Made by a program: the position numbers and the translations under genes. The notes below the pieces were generated by a model, which worked only from the letters and a program-made list of their open reading frames with translations, searched no databases and was not told the origin of the DNA. Positions 1-10,342 of a DNA stretch of 64,000 bases are shown piece after piece (within the stretch, counting starts at the first letter, position 1; each line of letters opens with the position of its first letter). This DNA comes from CAINVV01 sp037137375 (GTDB lineage: Bacteria; Bacteroidota; Bacteroidia; Bacteroidales; Prolixibacteraceae): positions 62,001-126,000 of the forward strand of contig JBAXKJ010000010.1 in assembly GCA_037137375.1 (NCBI GenBank), read 5' to 3'.

Positions 1-2480
1 TATTTGGATCTGAGGGTTCTAACGGGGTCATTGTAATTACAACCAAAAGAGGAAATAAAATGAAACCTCAGGTTTCTTTTACTTCCAAGCTCTCAGCCAC
101 TCAGGCTCCAAAGATGCTTCCCCTGCTCAATGGAACACAGTACAAAACTATGATGCTTGAGGCCTATCAAAACCGCTTTTTCATGGAGAAAACCCCTGAA
201 GATCTTTTTCTGGAACCTGGGAGTTATAACTATGAGAATTACAATAACAATACGGATTGGATAAAGAAGGTTGGACATTTAGGTTACCAGACAGATAATA
301 ATTTGTCGATTCGTGGTGGTGGAGATGCTACCGGTTATTCCATCAGTCTGGGATATCTCAATGAGCGGGGAACTACCATTGGGACAGATTATTCACGGAT
401 TAACGGACGATTGGCGTTCGATTATAAAGTTTCTGATAAGCTGAAATTTCTTTCAGACTTCGCCTATGTCCATGGCGTTAAGGATGAGAATACTTCTTCA
501 CTGATAAGTATCGCGAACGTGATTGCACCAATTAAACCGGTATTTTTTCAGGATATTTTTGGAAATGATACCTTTTACTATTTTTTAAATCCATCAGGAT
601 ATCAGGGGAATGTTGTAAATCCTGTTGCGACAGCTGCTCTGGCTTCAGCTTCAACAACAAGCGATCAATTGAACAGCAGTGTTCAGGCTGAATTTCGCCC
701 GCTTAAAGATCGAAACAAACTGTTTATATCAAGTTTGTTCTCCTTGCAGTATAATAATTCCGAGAACAGTAAATTTCTTCCCCGTTCTGCAACCGGCAAG
801 GATTACAATTTTTCTACCATTTCAAGTGGGATAAATACAGCGACAACTTTACCACAATATGGATTAAGTATCTATCAAAAGAACTGGATAACCTATAATC
901 TGCGCAGTGATAAACATCTTATCATGCTTGGCGGAGGAACGATTATGAGGCAGAATACCTCGGAAAGCATCTCCATTGTAATGGATAATCTTCCTTCTGA
1001 ATATATTACTGATCCTTATTCCAGTAAAATATTTTCCACTCTGACCTCTTCATCAGCACTTGACCGTTCAATTTCTTTAACCTCTCAAGGTATTTATACC
1101 TATGGGGACCGATATTCTATTCAGGGGATATTCAGAAGGGATGGTAGCTCAAACTTTGGGGGAAGGAATCGTTTTGGGAATTTCCCCTCCTTGTCTGGTT
1201 TTTGGAGACCATCTTCAGAGCCCTTCCTTAAGGATCAGAAGTGGTTGAATGATTGCAAGATCCGGTTTTCCTGGGGACTTACAGGAAGGGCACCGGGTGC
1301 ATCTTCGAATTATGCAACTTTTAGCTCCAATACCCCCTATGGTGATATGGTAGGTGTAAAGCCAAATAATTTTGAGCTATCCAACCTTCGTTGGGAAAAA
1401 ACCACACAACTAAATATTGGCTTAGACTTCGCGGCTTTTGATAATCGATTGTCATTGACCGCAGAGCTTTACGACAATACCACGCGTGATTTATTGTGGA
1501 GCAGGCCTGTTCCGACCAATTCGGGATTTGCGACAGCGAGTCAAAATTTTGGTGCCCTTAATAACCGGGGTGTTGAAGTTGAATTGTTCGGAATAATTTT
1601 CAAAAACAAGGACTGGAGGATCTCCACCGGATTAAATGTTTACAAAAACAGGAGCCTGATCCTTTCATTGCCCGGGGGAAATGAGATATCAAAACAGACC
1701 TCCATCGGCAATGGCATGATCATTCAACGGGTAAAAGTTGGGGATAGTTTCGGTACATTCTATGGTTTCAGATATAAAGGGGTTTTTAAAGCCAATGAGG
1801 ATGCTTTTTTAAGGAATAACGATGGCAGTTTCGTTACAAATTTGTCTGGAGAAAAAATACCTATTCGTTGGAACAACAAAGACGGCGTTGCTTTTCAGGG
1901 AGGTGATGCAATCTATGAAGATATAAATAATGATGGGGTTATTAATATGCAGGATGTCGTAAAAATTGGTAATTCAAGTCCGCTTTTTGCAGGTGGTTTT
2001 AATTTAATGGTAAACTACAAGGATTTCCGTTTTGGAAGCCAGTTTAGCTTCAGATACGGTAACCAGATTTTTAATGCAACAAAGATGTTGACTACCAACA
2101 TGTATAATGAAAATAATCAATCCACTGCCGTGATGCGCCGTTGGAGGAAACAGGGTGATGTTACTGATATCCCCCGGGCCATTTATGGTGCAGGAAATAA
2201 CTGGGTAGGCAGTGATCGTTATGTTGAAGATGGTTCTTACATACGTCTTTCGAATATTTATTTTGGCTATAATATGCCCAAAACAATCATGAAACACATT
2301 GGCCTCAAAGCATTATCATTCACCCTTTCAGGGTCGAACCTGTTACTTCTGACAAAGTATAGCGGGGTTGATCCGGAAGTTGGGACAGGAAGCAATACGG
2401 ATCCATTTGGCATCGGACAGGACAATGCAATCTCTCCGCGCGCTAAGTATTTTACACTGACATCCATCATAAGTTTTTAA
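1..2480 (+). CDS. SusC/RagA-type TonB-dependent outer membrane transporter, 5'-truncated by window edge
   Basis: The reading frame is open from the first bases of the window, so the gene starts upstream. The codons before the first ATG (position 60) encode the end of a SusC plug domain: FGSEGSNGVIVITTKRG matches the plug signature of this family. The remaining 806 residues are a beta-barrel ending in ...TLTSIISF, with the aromatic C-terminal residue usual for outer membrane proteins. SusC proteins import oligosaccharides across the outer membrane with TonB energy, capped by a SusD lipoprotein. The SusD gene follows after 12 bases, supporting a pair. Any N-terminal carboxypeptidase-like domain lies outside the window. 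The ATG at 60 falls inside the plug domain and is not the real start. Confidence 0.95.
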   Translation, partial: FGSEGSNGVIVITTKRGNKMKPQVSFTSKLSATQAPKMLPLLNGTQYKTMMLEAYQNRFFMEKTPEDLFLEPGSYNYENYNNNTDWIKKVGHLGYQTDNNLSIRGGGDATGYSISLGYLNERGTTIGTDYSRINGRLAFDYKVSDKLKFLSDFAYVHGVKDENTSSLISIANVIAPIKPVFFQDIFGNDTFYYFLNPSGYQGNVVNPVATAALASASTTSDQLNSSVQAEFRPLKDRNKLFISSLFSLQYNNSENSKFLPRSATGKDYNFSTISSGINTATTLPQYGLSIYQKNWITYNLRSDKHLIMLGGGTIMRQNTSESISIVMDNLPSEYITDPYSSKIFSTLTSSSALDRSISLTSQGIYTYGDRYSIQGIFRRDGSSNFGGRNRFGNFPSLSGFWRPSSEPFLKDQKWLNDCKIRFSWGLTGRAPGASSNYATFSSNTPYGDMVGVKPNNFELSNLRWEKTTQLNIGLDFAAFDNRLSLTAELYDNTTRDLLWSRPVPTNSGFATASQNFGALNNRGVEVELFGIIFKNKDWRISTGLNVYKNRSLILSLPGGNEISKQTSIGNGMIIQRVKVGDSFGTFYGFRYKGVFKANEDAFLRNNDGSFVTNLSGEKIPIRWNNKDGVAFQGGDAIYEDINNDGVINMQDVVKIGNSSPLFAGGFNLMVNYKDFRFGSQFSFRYGNQIFNATKMLTTNMYNENNQSTAVMRRWRKQGDVTDIPRAIYGAGNNWVGSDRYVEDGSYIRLSNIYFGYNMPKTIMKHIGLKALSFTLSGSNLLLLTKYSGVDPEVGTGSNTDPFGIGQDNAISPRAKYFTLTSIISF

Positions 2481-2492
2481 ATAATAGGAAAT

Positions 2493-3935
2493 ATGTATGT
2501 TATGAGAAAGATATCTACACAATTTAAAGCAATATTTTTGATCTTACTGATGCTTTCATTGTCTGGTTGCAACAGTTTCTTGAATTTAAAACCTGAAGAT
2601 AAATTGATCAGGAGCGACTTCTGGAGGACCAAAGATGATGCATTGTCGGCGGTAATCGGTACGTATTCCACTCTTCGTGATCAATTGGAATATTTAGTTT
2701 ACTGGGGCGAGGTCCGTGGTGAATTTGTGGTTGCATTGCCTGGAAAAGGTGCAGGTTCAGATAAAGAATCGGTTGATGTTTTTTTAGTAGATCCTTCAAA
2801 CGTGATAACAAAATATGTCACAATCTATTCGGTAATTAATCAGACAAATTTGATCATAAAAAACACACCTTTGATCGTCGATCTCGATCCTCTGCTGACT
2901 CAAAAAGAAGCCGATGAATTCGTTGGTGAAGCCCGGTTTTTACGCGCTTACTGTTATTTTCTGCTGACCAGAACATTTAAGGAAGTTCCCCTTCAGCTGG
3001 TTCCTGCAGAGACTGACGATCAAAATTATAACCTCGCAAAATCAAAATCAGCCGATATCATTCAAACAATATTGGATGACCTGAAATTTGCCCAGAAATC
3101 CTTGCCAATCTCCTATGCCACCACCATTCAAACAAAAGGAAGGGCTACAAAATATGCTGCATGTGCCTTAAGGGCTGAAGTGGAACTATGGAATGAGAAT
3201 TATCAGGAAGCATTAAATGCCTGTAATGAAATTATTAACTCCAATCGGTTTGGCCTTATGCCTGTTGGAAATTATAGCTCGATCTACTACCCGGGAAATA
3301 CGATTGAGTCTTTGTGGGAATTTCAATATTCAAAACCCAATAATCAAACGAATTCTCTGTTTAATTGGTTCAGCAGTTCAAACCCATATTTCAATGGAGC
3401 ACCCTTACGAAGACTTTTTGACAACGATACAGATGTTCGTTTAAACAAATCATTGAATACTTCTAACCTGGTTAGCAAATATAGTGCCAGTACGACCGAT
3501 GCCCACTGGATATTATATCGCTACTCCGATGTTTTGTTGCTCAGGGCAGAAGCACTGACTTTTTTAAATGGTGACATGAATACCAATTTAAAATTGGCAT
3601 TGGAGGATCTGAACGATGTAAGAAGACGATCAGATTTACCTGCTATTTCTGACGTTTCAAGTCGGGGTGATATGGCTGGATACTTACTTGATGAGCGTGG
3701 CCGTGAACTTTGCTTTGAAGGGAAACGATGGTTCGATCTCATGCGATTTGGAAAACGCAATAATTTCGAGTTTAAATCTCTGCTTTCTCAAAGGATCCTT
3801 TCCGGATTTAATGGGGTCGATCAACAAGTGATTTCCATGCGCATCTCGAATCCTGAGAGTTGGTATTTCCCATTGAACGCAGATGATGTGGCAAGTAACA
3901 ATCTTTTGGTCCAAAATCCATTTTATAATAATTAA
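2493..3935 (+). CDS. SusD/RagB family glycan-binding lipoprotein
   Basis: 480 residues with a lipoprotein signal (lipobox LSGC, Cys26). SusD-type TPR helices follow (for example the segment FVGEARFLRAYCYFLL near residue 145) and the usual C-terminal block RGRELCFEGKRWFDLMRFG near residue 405. SusD binds glycan at the cell surface and forms a lid on its SusC partner, encoded 12 bases upstream. An alternative start is the ATG at 2502, which gives a more usual short signal peptide. The segment between residues 300 and 345 is shorter than in many SusDs, but no break is visible. It is part of the long + strand operon. Confidence 0.95.
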   Translation: MYVMRKISTQFKAIFLILLMLSLSGCNSFLNLKPEDKLIRSDFWRTKDDALSAVIGTYSTLRDQLEYLVYWGEVRGEFVVALPGKGAGSDKESVDVFLVDPSNVITKYVTIYSVINQTNLIIKNTPLIVDLDPLLTQKEADEFVGEARFLRAYCYFLLTRTFKEVPLQLVPAETDDQNYNLAKSKSADIIQTILDDLKFAQKSLPISYATTIQTKGRATKYAACALRAEVELWNENYQEALNACNEIINSNRFGLMPVGNYSSIYYPGNTIESLWEFQYSKPNNQTNSLFNWFSSSNPYFNGAPLRRLFDNDTDVRLNKSLNTSNLVSKYSASTTDAHWILYRYSDVLLLRAEALTFLNGDMNTNLKLALEDLNDVRRRSDLPAISDVSSRGDMAGYLLDERGRELCFEGKRWFDLMRFGKRNNFEFKSLLSQRILSGFNGVDQQVISMRISNPESWYFPLNADDVASNNLLVQNPFYNN

Positions 3936-3946
3936 TTCCAATCGAT

Positions 3947-5560
3947 ATGAGATCAATAAAATACAACCTGTCAACACCTTGGCTGCCGGAAAACCCTTCC
4001 GGACTCGATTGGATAAAACGTAAAATCGGAATCCTTTTTTGCGTTTTTGTTACTTTATTCTTCCTTAATTCGTGTAAGAATGAATTGCAATTATGGCCAG
4101 TAAAGCAGAGTACTTCGATTTTGCAAATACTCAAGAACGACAAGCAATATTCAATTTTAGTGGAGGCACTGGATCTTTCGAACCTGTCAACGATGCTCAA
4201 TTCGTATGGAACCTATACTCTCTTTGCGCCCACTAATGATGCTTTTGGTACTTATCTCAAGTCAAGGGGTTTAAGTTCAATTTCTGCCATTGATAAGAGC
4301 GAGCTGCGAAATATCCTCCTTTATCATCTTTATGCTGCCTTTTATCCTTCTTCCACCTTTATCAACGGTTCGCTGCCTTCGATGACAGCTTTAAAGGAAT
4401 ATGTTGCCATGGATCTAAGCCAGGGATTAAATAAGGCTACGCTCAATACGACAACTAACGTAATCAAATACGATATGTTGGGAACAAACGGAGTATGTCA
4501 CGGAATTGATGGAGTTTTATTTCCTCCTCCAAATACGATTTATGAGTTGTTAAAGAAAAATGCTTCGTTTTCAATCATTACCAGAGCGCTGGAGGTTACA
4601 GACTTAAAATCATTGCTAAATCAGACTGAGACTATTGTAAATGGCGTTTCAACGAAAATGCGATATACGATGTTTGCTGAGCCTGATTCAATTTTCAGAA
4701 AAAATGGCTTTAATTCCTTTGATGAACTAGCCACAAAATATTCGCGTAATAAAGACTATACGAGTCTGGATGATTCACTCAATATTTTCATTCGCTATCA
4801 TATTATCGCTTCGAATAAATTCATCTCAGATTTTAAAGACGAATATCTTGAGAGCCTCTCGTTAAACAATTTTCTGGTGTTTTCAATTACCCCTGATGTT
4901 GCCTTGAACAGGCGAACCATTTCGTATGTAGGGGCCGACGGCAAGACTGCTGTCAGGGAGGTTAAGACAAAGATATTGTCGGAATACAACAATGTGTTAG
5001 CAAAAAATGGGGTGATTCATGCTGTTAATAAGATATTTGATGTGTATAACCCGGCACCGCTTTATGTCATGGTTCCGTTTATCAAAGATTGTTCCTATTT
5101 TCCGACCTGCCTTGGGGCGTTAGGTATGAGAACTGAACAAGAGCAGGTGGCTATACCATGGCTCAAATGGAGTCCGGCTGATATGAGCGTTTCTATAATT
5201 AGTTATTCTCCCCTTCTCTCCGGAGCTTTGGCAATCAGTTTTTCGATGCAGCAACCCTATTATGTAGAACTCACCACTCCTGCATTGTTCAAAGGTAAAT
5301 ATAATGTTCTTTTCAATTGGGCGAGAAATAGCGGTGTTGCGCAAAATGTGCAACCCTCTTTAGACGGCGCAGATCTCGGGGGAATTGTCAACATGCAAAC
5401 CACCTATCCTTATAATGGCGTGCAGGTTAGCGCTCTGCAGCATCTGTTGCTGGGAACAGTAACCTTCTATACCATCACCACACATAAGGTTCGGTTTACG
5501 GCTGTTAACTTAGGAACAAACCGGTTTGATTGTATCGAGTTTGTTCCGGTTAAAGATTAA
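3947..5560 (+). CDS. Secreted lipoprotein with two FAS1 (fasciclin) domains
   Basis: 537 residues. A hydrophobic segment at about 27-42 ends in the lipobox-like FLNSC, so it is probably a surface lipoprotein. Two FAS1 repeats follow. The first, about residues 50-190, contains YTLFAPTNDAF and the later H box HGIDGVLFP. The second, about 200-365, contains MFAEPDSIF and IHAVNKIFDVY. The C-terminal 170 residues form an unassigned, probably beta-rich domain. FAS1 domains mediate protein or glycan contacts. In Bacteroidota polysaccharide loci such proteins often sit beside SusCD, but their exact role is not established. A very similar architecture follows in the next gene. The N terminus before the signal is unusually long (about 25 residues), so the start may lie further in. 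Confidence 0.85.
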   Translation: MRSIKYNLSTPWLPENPSGLDWIKRKIGILFCVFVTLFFLNSCKNELQLWPVKQSTSILQILKNDKQYSILVEALDLSNLSTMLNSYGTYTLFAPTNDAFGTYLKSRGLSSISAIDKSELRNILLYHLYAAFYPSSTFINGSLPSMTALKEYVAMDLSQGLNKATLNTTTNVIKYDMLGTNGVCHGIDGVLFPPPNTIYELLKKNASFSIITRALEVTDLKSLLNQTETIVNGVSTKMRYTMFAEPDSIFRKNGFNSFDELATKYSRNKDYTSLDDSLNIFIRYHIIASNKFISDFKDEYLESLSLNNFLVFSITPDVALNRRTISYVGADGKTAVREVKTKILSEYNNVLAKNGVIHAVNKIFDVYNPAPLYVMVPFIKDCSYFPTCLGALGMRTEQEQVAIPWLKWSPADMSVSIISYSPLLSGALAISFSMQQPYYVELTTPALFKGKYNVLFNWARNSGVAQNVQPSLDGADLGGIVNMQTTYPYNGVQVSALQHLLLGTVTFYTITTHKVRFTAVNLGTNRFDCIEFVPVKD

Positions 5561-5602
5561 ATGATTTGTATTGGCTAAATATTTCAGAATATACTTTTTG
5601 CT

Positions 5603-7144
5603 ATGAAAAAAATATTTATAAATGGTACTTTAATCTCTCTGATTGCACTGATATTGATGCTGGTCATAGCTTGTCAGAGCAATTTTGATACTTATTACAA
5701 GGAGAGCCCAAAGAGTGGTGTTCTAATGGAGTACCTGGCAAGCCAGCCACAATATTCCGAATTTGTGACTTTGCTGAAGAAAACCGGATACGACATTTCG
5801 CTTTCCCAGAATAATCCCATGACAATTTTTGCTCCGGAAAATGGCCATTGGGGTTCTGTCTTGTCCATGTCGAATAAGGATTCTCTTCGCAAGATAGTTG
5901 GGATGAATATTGTTTATTCACAAATTAATCTTTCAAAGACAAATGGACGAATCCAGACAATAACAGATAAATATTTCGATATTTTGAGAGTCGGCGAACA
6001 ATATCAGATTGGCGGGATTGTGGTTCAGCCACAGTACAAGACTTTCTCGGATGGCTATATCTATTCAATTGCGAATCCAATACTCCCACTGAAAAGTCTG
6101 TATGAATTCGTCCGTGATAATCCGAAGTATTCGTTGATGAAATCTACCATAGACAGGACCAATGCCGCTGTATTCGATGATCAGCTAAGTACTTTTTTGC
6201 GCTATGACTCTCTTGCACGGCCGGTTTACGATACGATTACAGTCATAAAAAACGGTTATCTGACAAATATTCCATTGAATGTGGAAAATGCTTCTTCCAC
6301 CTTATTTCTTCCAACGGATGATGCTGTTCGTTCAACATTGGGAAGCGACTTTAAAGCCAGGGTGTTAGAGGCAAGAGGTGCAATAACCCGTGGCGATACG
6401 TTATCATTTTATGACAATTTATACCGCCATATAGTAGTAACATCAGGAGCCTATTTGCAGGAAAGCCTTACAGGAAGCAATAACTTTAATTCTGTTATTA
6501 ATACTACATTCAATATTACCAAAGATGCAATATCGTCCGGGAATAAGCCAGCCAGCAACGGAATAATCCATGAAGTGAAAGATTTGAAGGGATCTCTTGT
6601 TGATTATCTGTTCCAACGTCCTGTTACAGTGTCTTCCGGTCAGGTTGATTCCTTGAAGCTGGAAGTTCTGACAATCCCTGGACAGGTAAATAAGGCCACA
6701 ATCGTCAGAAGCAATTTGATTGGTGGTAAAAGATATTTCAAGTTTACTTGCAAAATCAATAGTAACGTAGTTAATTTCCCTCCTCTGGATATAGACTTTG
6801 GCATTACAATTCCTAAGGTGGCACCCGGGTTTTACGTCGTCCTCCTAAATTACTATTGCGATGCGAATGGAGGCACATTCAACCTTAAATTTAATGACCC
6901 CAAGAGTACTTCAACAATAAACAATACCCCAATTTTTGCTTCTTTCGTTAAAACCAATGTAATAAGAGATAAGGTGATGGGGAAAATTGAAGTCAAAAAA
7001 GCAGGGAACGTTATCATCTATTTCGATAGTATCGGTTACAGGGCCGATTATTATATCTCTAATTCGACCTCAAACAATAACTGCGAATTAAATTTTGAGA
7101 ATATAAAATTGGTTCCGATCCCTACGTGGGATACCAATCTTTAA
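5603..7144 (+). CDS. Secreted lipoprotein with two FAS1 (fasciclin) domains, second copy
   Basis: 513 residues with a lipoprotein signal ending LVIAC (Cys24). FAS1-like repeats span about 35-180 (MTIFAPENGHW) and 185-340 (STLFLPTDDAV, and NGIIHEVKDLKG at the domain end). The C-terminal part, about 345-513, is beta-rich and ends with repeated aromatic and Asn residues. It may bind ligand, but I do not recognise it. It follows the other FAS1 lipoprotein by 42 bases and precedes the second SusC gene by 7 bases. The two FAS1 genes therefore bridge two SusCD pairs in one transcript. They are probably diverged paralogues, judged from domain order rather than alignment. Confidence 0.82.
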   Translation: MKKIFINGTLISLIALILMLVIACQSNFDTYYKESPKSGVLMEYLASQPQYSEFVTLLKKTGYDISLSQNNPMTIFAPENGHWGSVLSMSNKDSLRKIVGMNIVYSQINLSKTNGRIQTITDKYFDILRVGEQYQIGGIVVQPQYKTFSDGYIYSIANPILPLKSLYEFVRDNPKYSLMKSTIDRTNAAVFDDQLSTFLRYDSLARPVYDTITVIKNGYLTNIPLNVENASSTLFLPTDDAVRSTLGSDFKARVLEARGAITRGDTLSFYDNLYRHIVVTSGAYLQESLTGSNNFNSVINTTFNITKDAISSGNKPASNGIIHEVKDLKGSLVDYLFQRPVTVSSGQVDSLKLEVLTIPGQVNKATIVRSNLIGGKRYFKFTCKINSNVVNFPPLDIDFGITIPKVAPGFYVVLLNYYCDANGGTFNLKFNDPKSTSTINNTPIFASFVKTNVIRDKVMGKIEVKKAGNVIIYFDSIGYRADYYISNSTSNNNCELNFENIKLVPIPTWDTNL

Positions 7145-7151
7145 TTTCCTT

Positions 7152-10100
7152 ATGAATCAAATTATTAATCCGAAACTTATGCGAGTAATATTTACCTGTT
7201 TATTTCTTTTTACTTTTCCCTGCGTATTTGCGTTTGCATCAAATGCCGGTATAGACCAGTCTCAGGTTCGGGGCGAGATGGTTGTTCATGGAGAAGTAGT
7301 TGATCTGTTTTCGAAGAAGGGTTTGGAAGGTATCAATATTAGTATAAAAGGCCTCCGTAGTACCTCTTTGCAAACTGACCCTTCCGGAAGGTTCACAATT
7401 GAGGTCCCAATGTCCTTTGTGTCACTGATTATATCTTATCCTGGTTATCAGACACAAGAGATTCCCCTTGATGGAAGAAAAAATATTAAAATACTTTTAG
7501 TCCCTGAAAATGTGGATGCGGGAGAGTCGAAGGTGCAATTGCCCTATTCAGTCCAATATCAAAAAGACTTAAATGGAAGTTATTCTATTTATGCCCCTTC
7601 TCCAGATCACTTGGGTCAGGACAACAATGTATCTAATCTGTTAAAAGGGAAGTTTTCGGGATTGGAATCTGCCACCTTCTCTGGTATCCCTGACGAAGGA
7701 GCTTTGTTAAATATCCGTGGAGTACGCTCCTTGTTTACAACTAATCAACCTTTGATTGTAGTAGATGGATTTCCTCTAAGCGATGCTATTTCTCTATCAG
7801 CCATCGCCAAAGGAAATGTTTATAACTATCTTTCTGATTTGAATGTGAAGGATATAGAGTCGATAAGCATTTTGAAAGACGCTGCAGCAGTCGCTTTCTA
7901 TGGAACCCACGGGGCAAATGGGGTCATATCAGTCAAAACTATCAGTGGTACTACCGGAAAGACGTTTCTGGATCTCAACGTTCAAACGACACTGGGAATA
8001 AGTCCCAAAGACATTCCGATGCTGAATGGAAACGAATATACCTCATATTTCCAAAATAAGCTCTTTGATCAAGGCTATTCGCAAACCGATATAAAAGCGA
8101 AATACCCTTTTCTTTACACCACAAATCAAGAATCTCAAGACTTTTGGAGGTATCGCAACAACACTAATTGGCAGGATCAGCTTAAACAAAATTCCTTATC
8201 TACGGATTATCATCTTGGACTTCGCGGAGGTGATGGTACCTCTCAATACTTGTTCAGCATAGGTTATAATAATCAGAATGGACAGTTTACAGGATTGAGT
8301 TCAGACAGACTAAGTACCCGTTTTAATTTAGATTTCAAAATGTTAAGGACATTGAGCGTAGGAACGCGTGTTTCCTATACCAATACTTCCAAACAACTGT
8401 TGGATCAAGGGGCTATCACCGATAATAATCCATTCTGGCTTTCTTTGGTTAAGCCTTCCTCGCTCTCAGTAACAGGGAAAAATAATCTTGGCGTTGATTT
8501 GGCTTCTTATGAAGCAGGAGCATACGATGGATTGAATAATCCCATCGCCATCGCGAAAATGTCGATGAACAATTTTAAGGATAACTGGTTGAGGGTGAAT
8601 ATTTTTGTTAATGTTGATTTTTCAGCTGCACTGAAAAGTAAATTAAATCTCGGTCTCGATTGGCGTTACGAAGATTCAAAACGCTTCATGCCCAAATTGG
8701 GACGTATTGCAACCGTCGAAGGATGGGAACGTATTGCCGAGCGGCAGTTCGAAAAGTACGTAAGATATTGGGTCGAACATACTTTCTCCTACGACAAGAC
8801 TTTCAATGACGAACATCAATTATCTGGTGTAGCCGGTTACAATATTAATCTTCTGGCAGCCAAAAGGGATTATGGGATGACCGTAGATTCGCCATCGGAC
8901 AATTTCAAGGGGCTGAATAGCGGAAAGAAAATAAGCGTTGACGGAGAGAATTATAAGATCCATTCGATGGCGCTGTTCGCAAATGCCGACTACAACTTCA
9001 GAAAAAAATATTTTCTTAAGGCAGGGATCCGTGCGGATGGAAGTTCCCGTTTTGATAGCGGACTGGATGCTGGTTTGAAAATGCTGGGTACTCCGTTCGC
9101 TTTATCCCCTTATGTTGGAGTTGCCTGGAGAGTAAGCGGAGAGCCTTTTATGCAGAATATTTCCTTTATCAATGAATTGAAATTGAGGGGTTCTGCTGGT
9201 GTTTCGGCCAATACGGACATAGATCCAACACTTCATATGGCACTTTATACTGCTAAATATTACAGCGGGTTTCCCGGCTTAGTTCCTCAGAATATTGCCA
9301 ACCGCGGCATCAAATGGGAAACTTACACCAATTACAATGGGGGAATAGATTTAACCATGTTTAATAAAACTGTCCGGGTGAATTTAGACTATTTTCATAC
9401 ACAAACTGATGATATGCTGATACCACTGAGCCTGGATGGCATTTTCGGAATTTCGAGTGTTTGGGTAAATAATGGTTCAATGCAAACTAAGGGTGTTGAG
9501 CTGGGAATTAATTATATCGGACAAATTGGTAAAGTGCAGTGGAACCTGGGTGCCACTTTTGCGACGGCAGGTAATAAGATAAACTCCTTGGCTGAAAATC
9601 GGTCGATTGTGAATAATTATTATGGATATGAGTCGATTGCAAGGGTTGGATCATCTGCCGGATTATTCTATGGATACGAATCGAAAGGCGTTTTTGCAAC
9701 ACAACAAGCGGCAGATCAGGCGAATCTGGTTGGTCCAAAGGGCATTAAATTCATGGCCGGAGATTATCAATATGTAGATCAGAATAAGGATGGACGTATT
9801 GATGCGAATGACCGGGTGGTTATTGGCGATCCGAATCCTGATTTTTACGGGGGATTCTCTTTGGGCCTGACCTATCGCAAATTCGATTTCAATACCGATT
9901 TTTATTACACATTCGGAAACGATATTTTGAATATAACAAGAGCTCGGTTGGAATCACCTGATGACTATCAAAATGTGCCGGTTTCAATTGGTCGCGCATG
10001 GCAGAAAGAGGGAGATATCAGCCTCCTGGCCAAACCACGATATGGTGATCCATTGAACAATCAAAGAGGATCATCCAATTGGGTTGAAGACGGATCTTTC

Positions 10101-10325
10101 CTCCGAATGAGATCTCTTTCGGTGGGATATACAGTTGATAAAGCGCTGTCATTTATTCGTTATGCCCGATTTTTTGTTAGAGGTTACAACTTATTTACAA
10201 TGACAAACTACCTTGGGTTGGATCCGGACTTCAGAATCGGAACCAGTCCATTCACCCGTGGATATGATTTTGGCAATATACCACAATCTGCCTCCATCAT
10301 GTTGGGAATTAAATTAGGTCTGTAA
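7152..10325 (+). CDS. SusC/RagA-type TonB-dependent outer membrane transporter
   Basis: A complete 1057-residue SusC protein. A signal peptide occupies about residues 1-30. A carboxypeptidase-regulatory-like domain follows at about 43-120 (GEVVDLFSKKGLEGINISIKG). The plug domain, about 130-265, includes GALLNIRGVRSL, PLIVVDGFPL and FYGTHGANGVISVKT. The 22-strand barrel makes up the rest and ends ASIMLGIKLGL. No TonB-box or anti-sigma STN domain is obvious before the carboxypeptidase-like domain. It starts 7 bases after the FAS1 gene and is followed 17 bases later by its SusD partner. This is the second of two SusCD pairs, so the locus may import two products or two sizes of product from one polysaccharide. 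Confidence 0.96.
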   Translation: MNQIINPKLMRVIFTCLFLFTFPCVFAFASNAGIDQSQVRGEMVVHGEVVDLFSKKGLEGINISIKGLRSTSLQTDPSGRFTIEVPMSFVSLIISYPGYQTQEIPLDGRKNIKILLVPENVDAGESKVQLPYSVQYQKDLNGSYSIYAPSPDHLGQDNNVSNLLKGKFSGLESATFSGIPDEGALLNIRGVRSLFTTNQPLIVVDGFPLSDAISLSAIAKGNVYNYLSDLNVKDIESISILKDAAAVAFYGTHGANGVISVKTISGTTGKTFLDLNVQTTLGISPKDIPMLNGNEYTSYFQNKLFDQGYSQTDIKAKYPFLYTTNQESQDFWRYRNNTNWQDQLKQNSLSTDYHLGLRGGDGTSQYLFSIGYNNQNGQFTGLSSDRLSTRFNLDFKMLRTLSVGTRVSYTNTSKQLLDQGAITDNNPFWLSLVKPSSLSVTGKNNLGVDLASYEAGAYDGLNNPIAIAKMSMNNFKDNWLRVNIFVNVDFSAALKSKLNLGLDWRYEDSKRFMPKLGRIATVEGWERIAERQFEKYVRYWVEHTFSYDKTFNDEHQLSGVAGYNINLLAAKRDYGMTVDSPSDNFKGLNSGKKISVDGENYKIHSMALFANADYNFRKKYFLKAGIRADGSSRFDSGLDAGLKMLGTPFALSPYVGVAWRVSGEPFMQNISFINELKLRGSAGVSANTDIDPTLHMALYTAKYYSGFPGLVPQNIANRGIKWETYTNYNGGIDLTMFNKTVRVNLDYFHTQTDDMLIPLSLDGIFGISSVWVNNGSMQTKGVELGINYIGQIGKVQWNLGATFATAGNKINSLAENRSIVNNYYGYESIARVGSSAGLFYGYESKGVFATQQAADQANLVGPKGIKFMAGDYQYVDQNKDGRIDANDRVVIGDPNPDFYGGFSLGLTYRKFDFNTDFYYTFGNDILNITRARLESPDDYQNVPVSIGRAWQKEGDISLLAKPRYGDPLNNQRGSSNWVEDGSFLRMRSLSVGYTVDKALSFIRYARFFVRGYNLFTMTNYLGLDPDFRIGTSPFTRGYDFGNIPQSASIMLGIKLGL

Positions 10326-10342
10326 GTACTAAAAATTGAACC

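Noticed and set aside
3808..4200. Open frame of 130 codons on the minus strand
   Set aside because: Antisense to the SusD/FAS1 junction with no domain or start signal.
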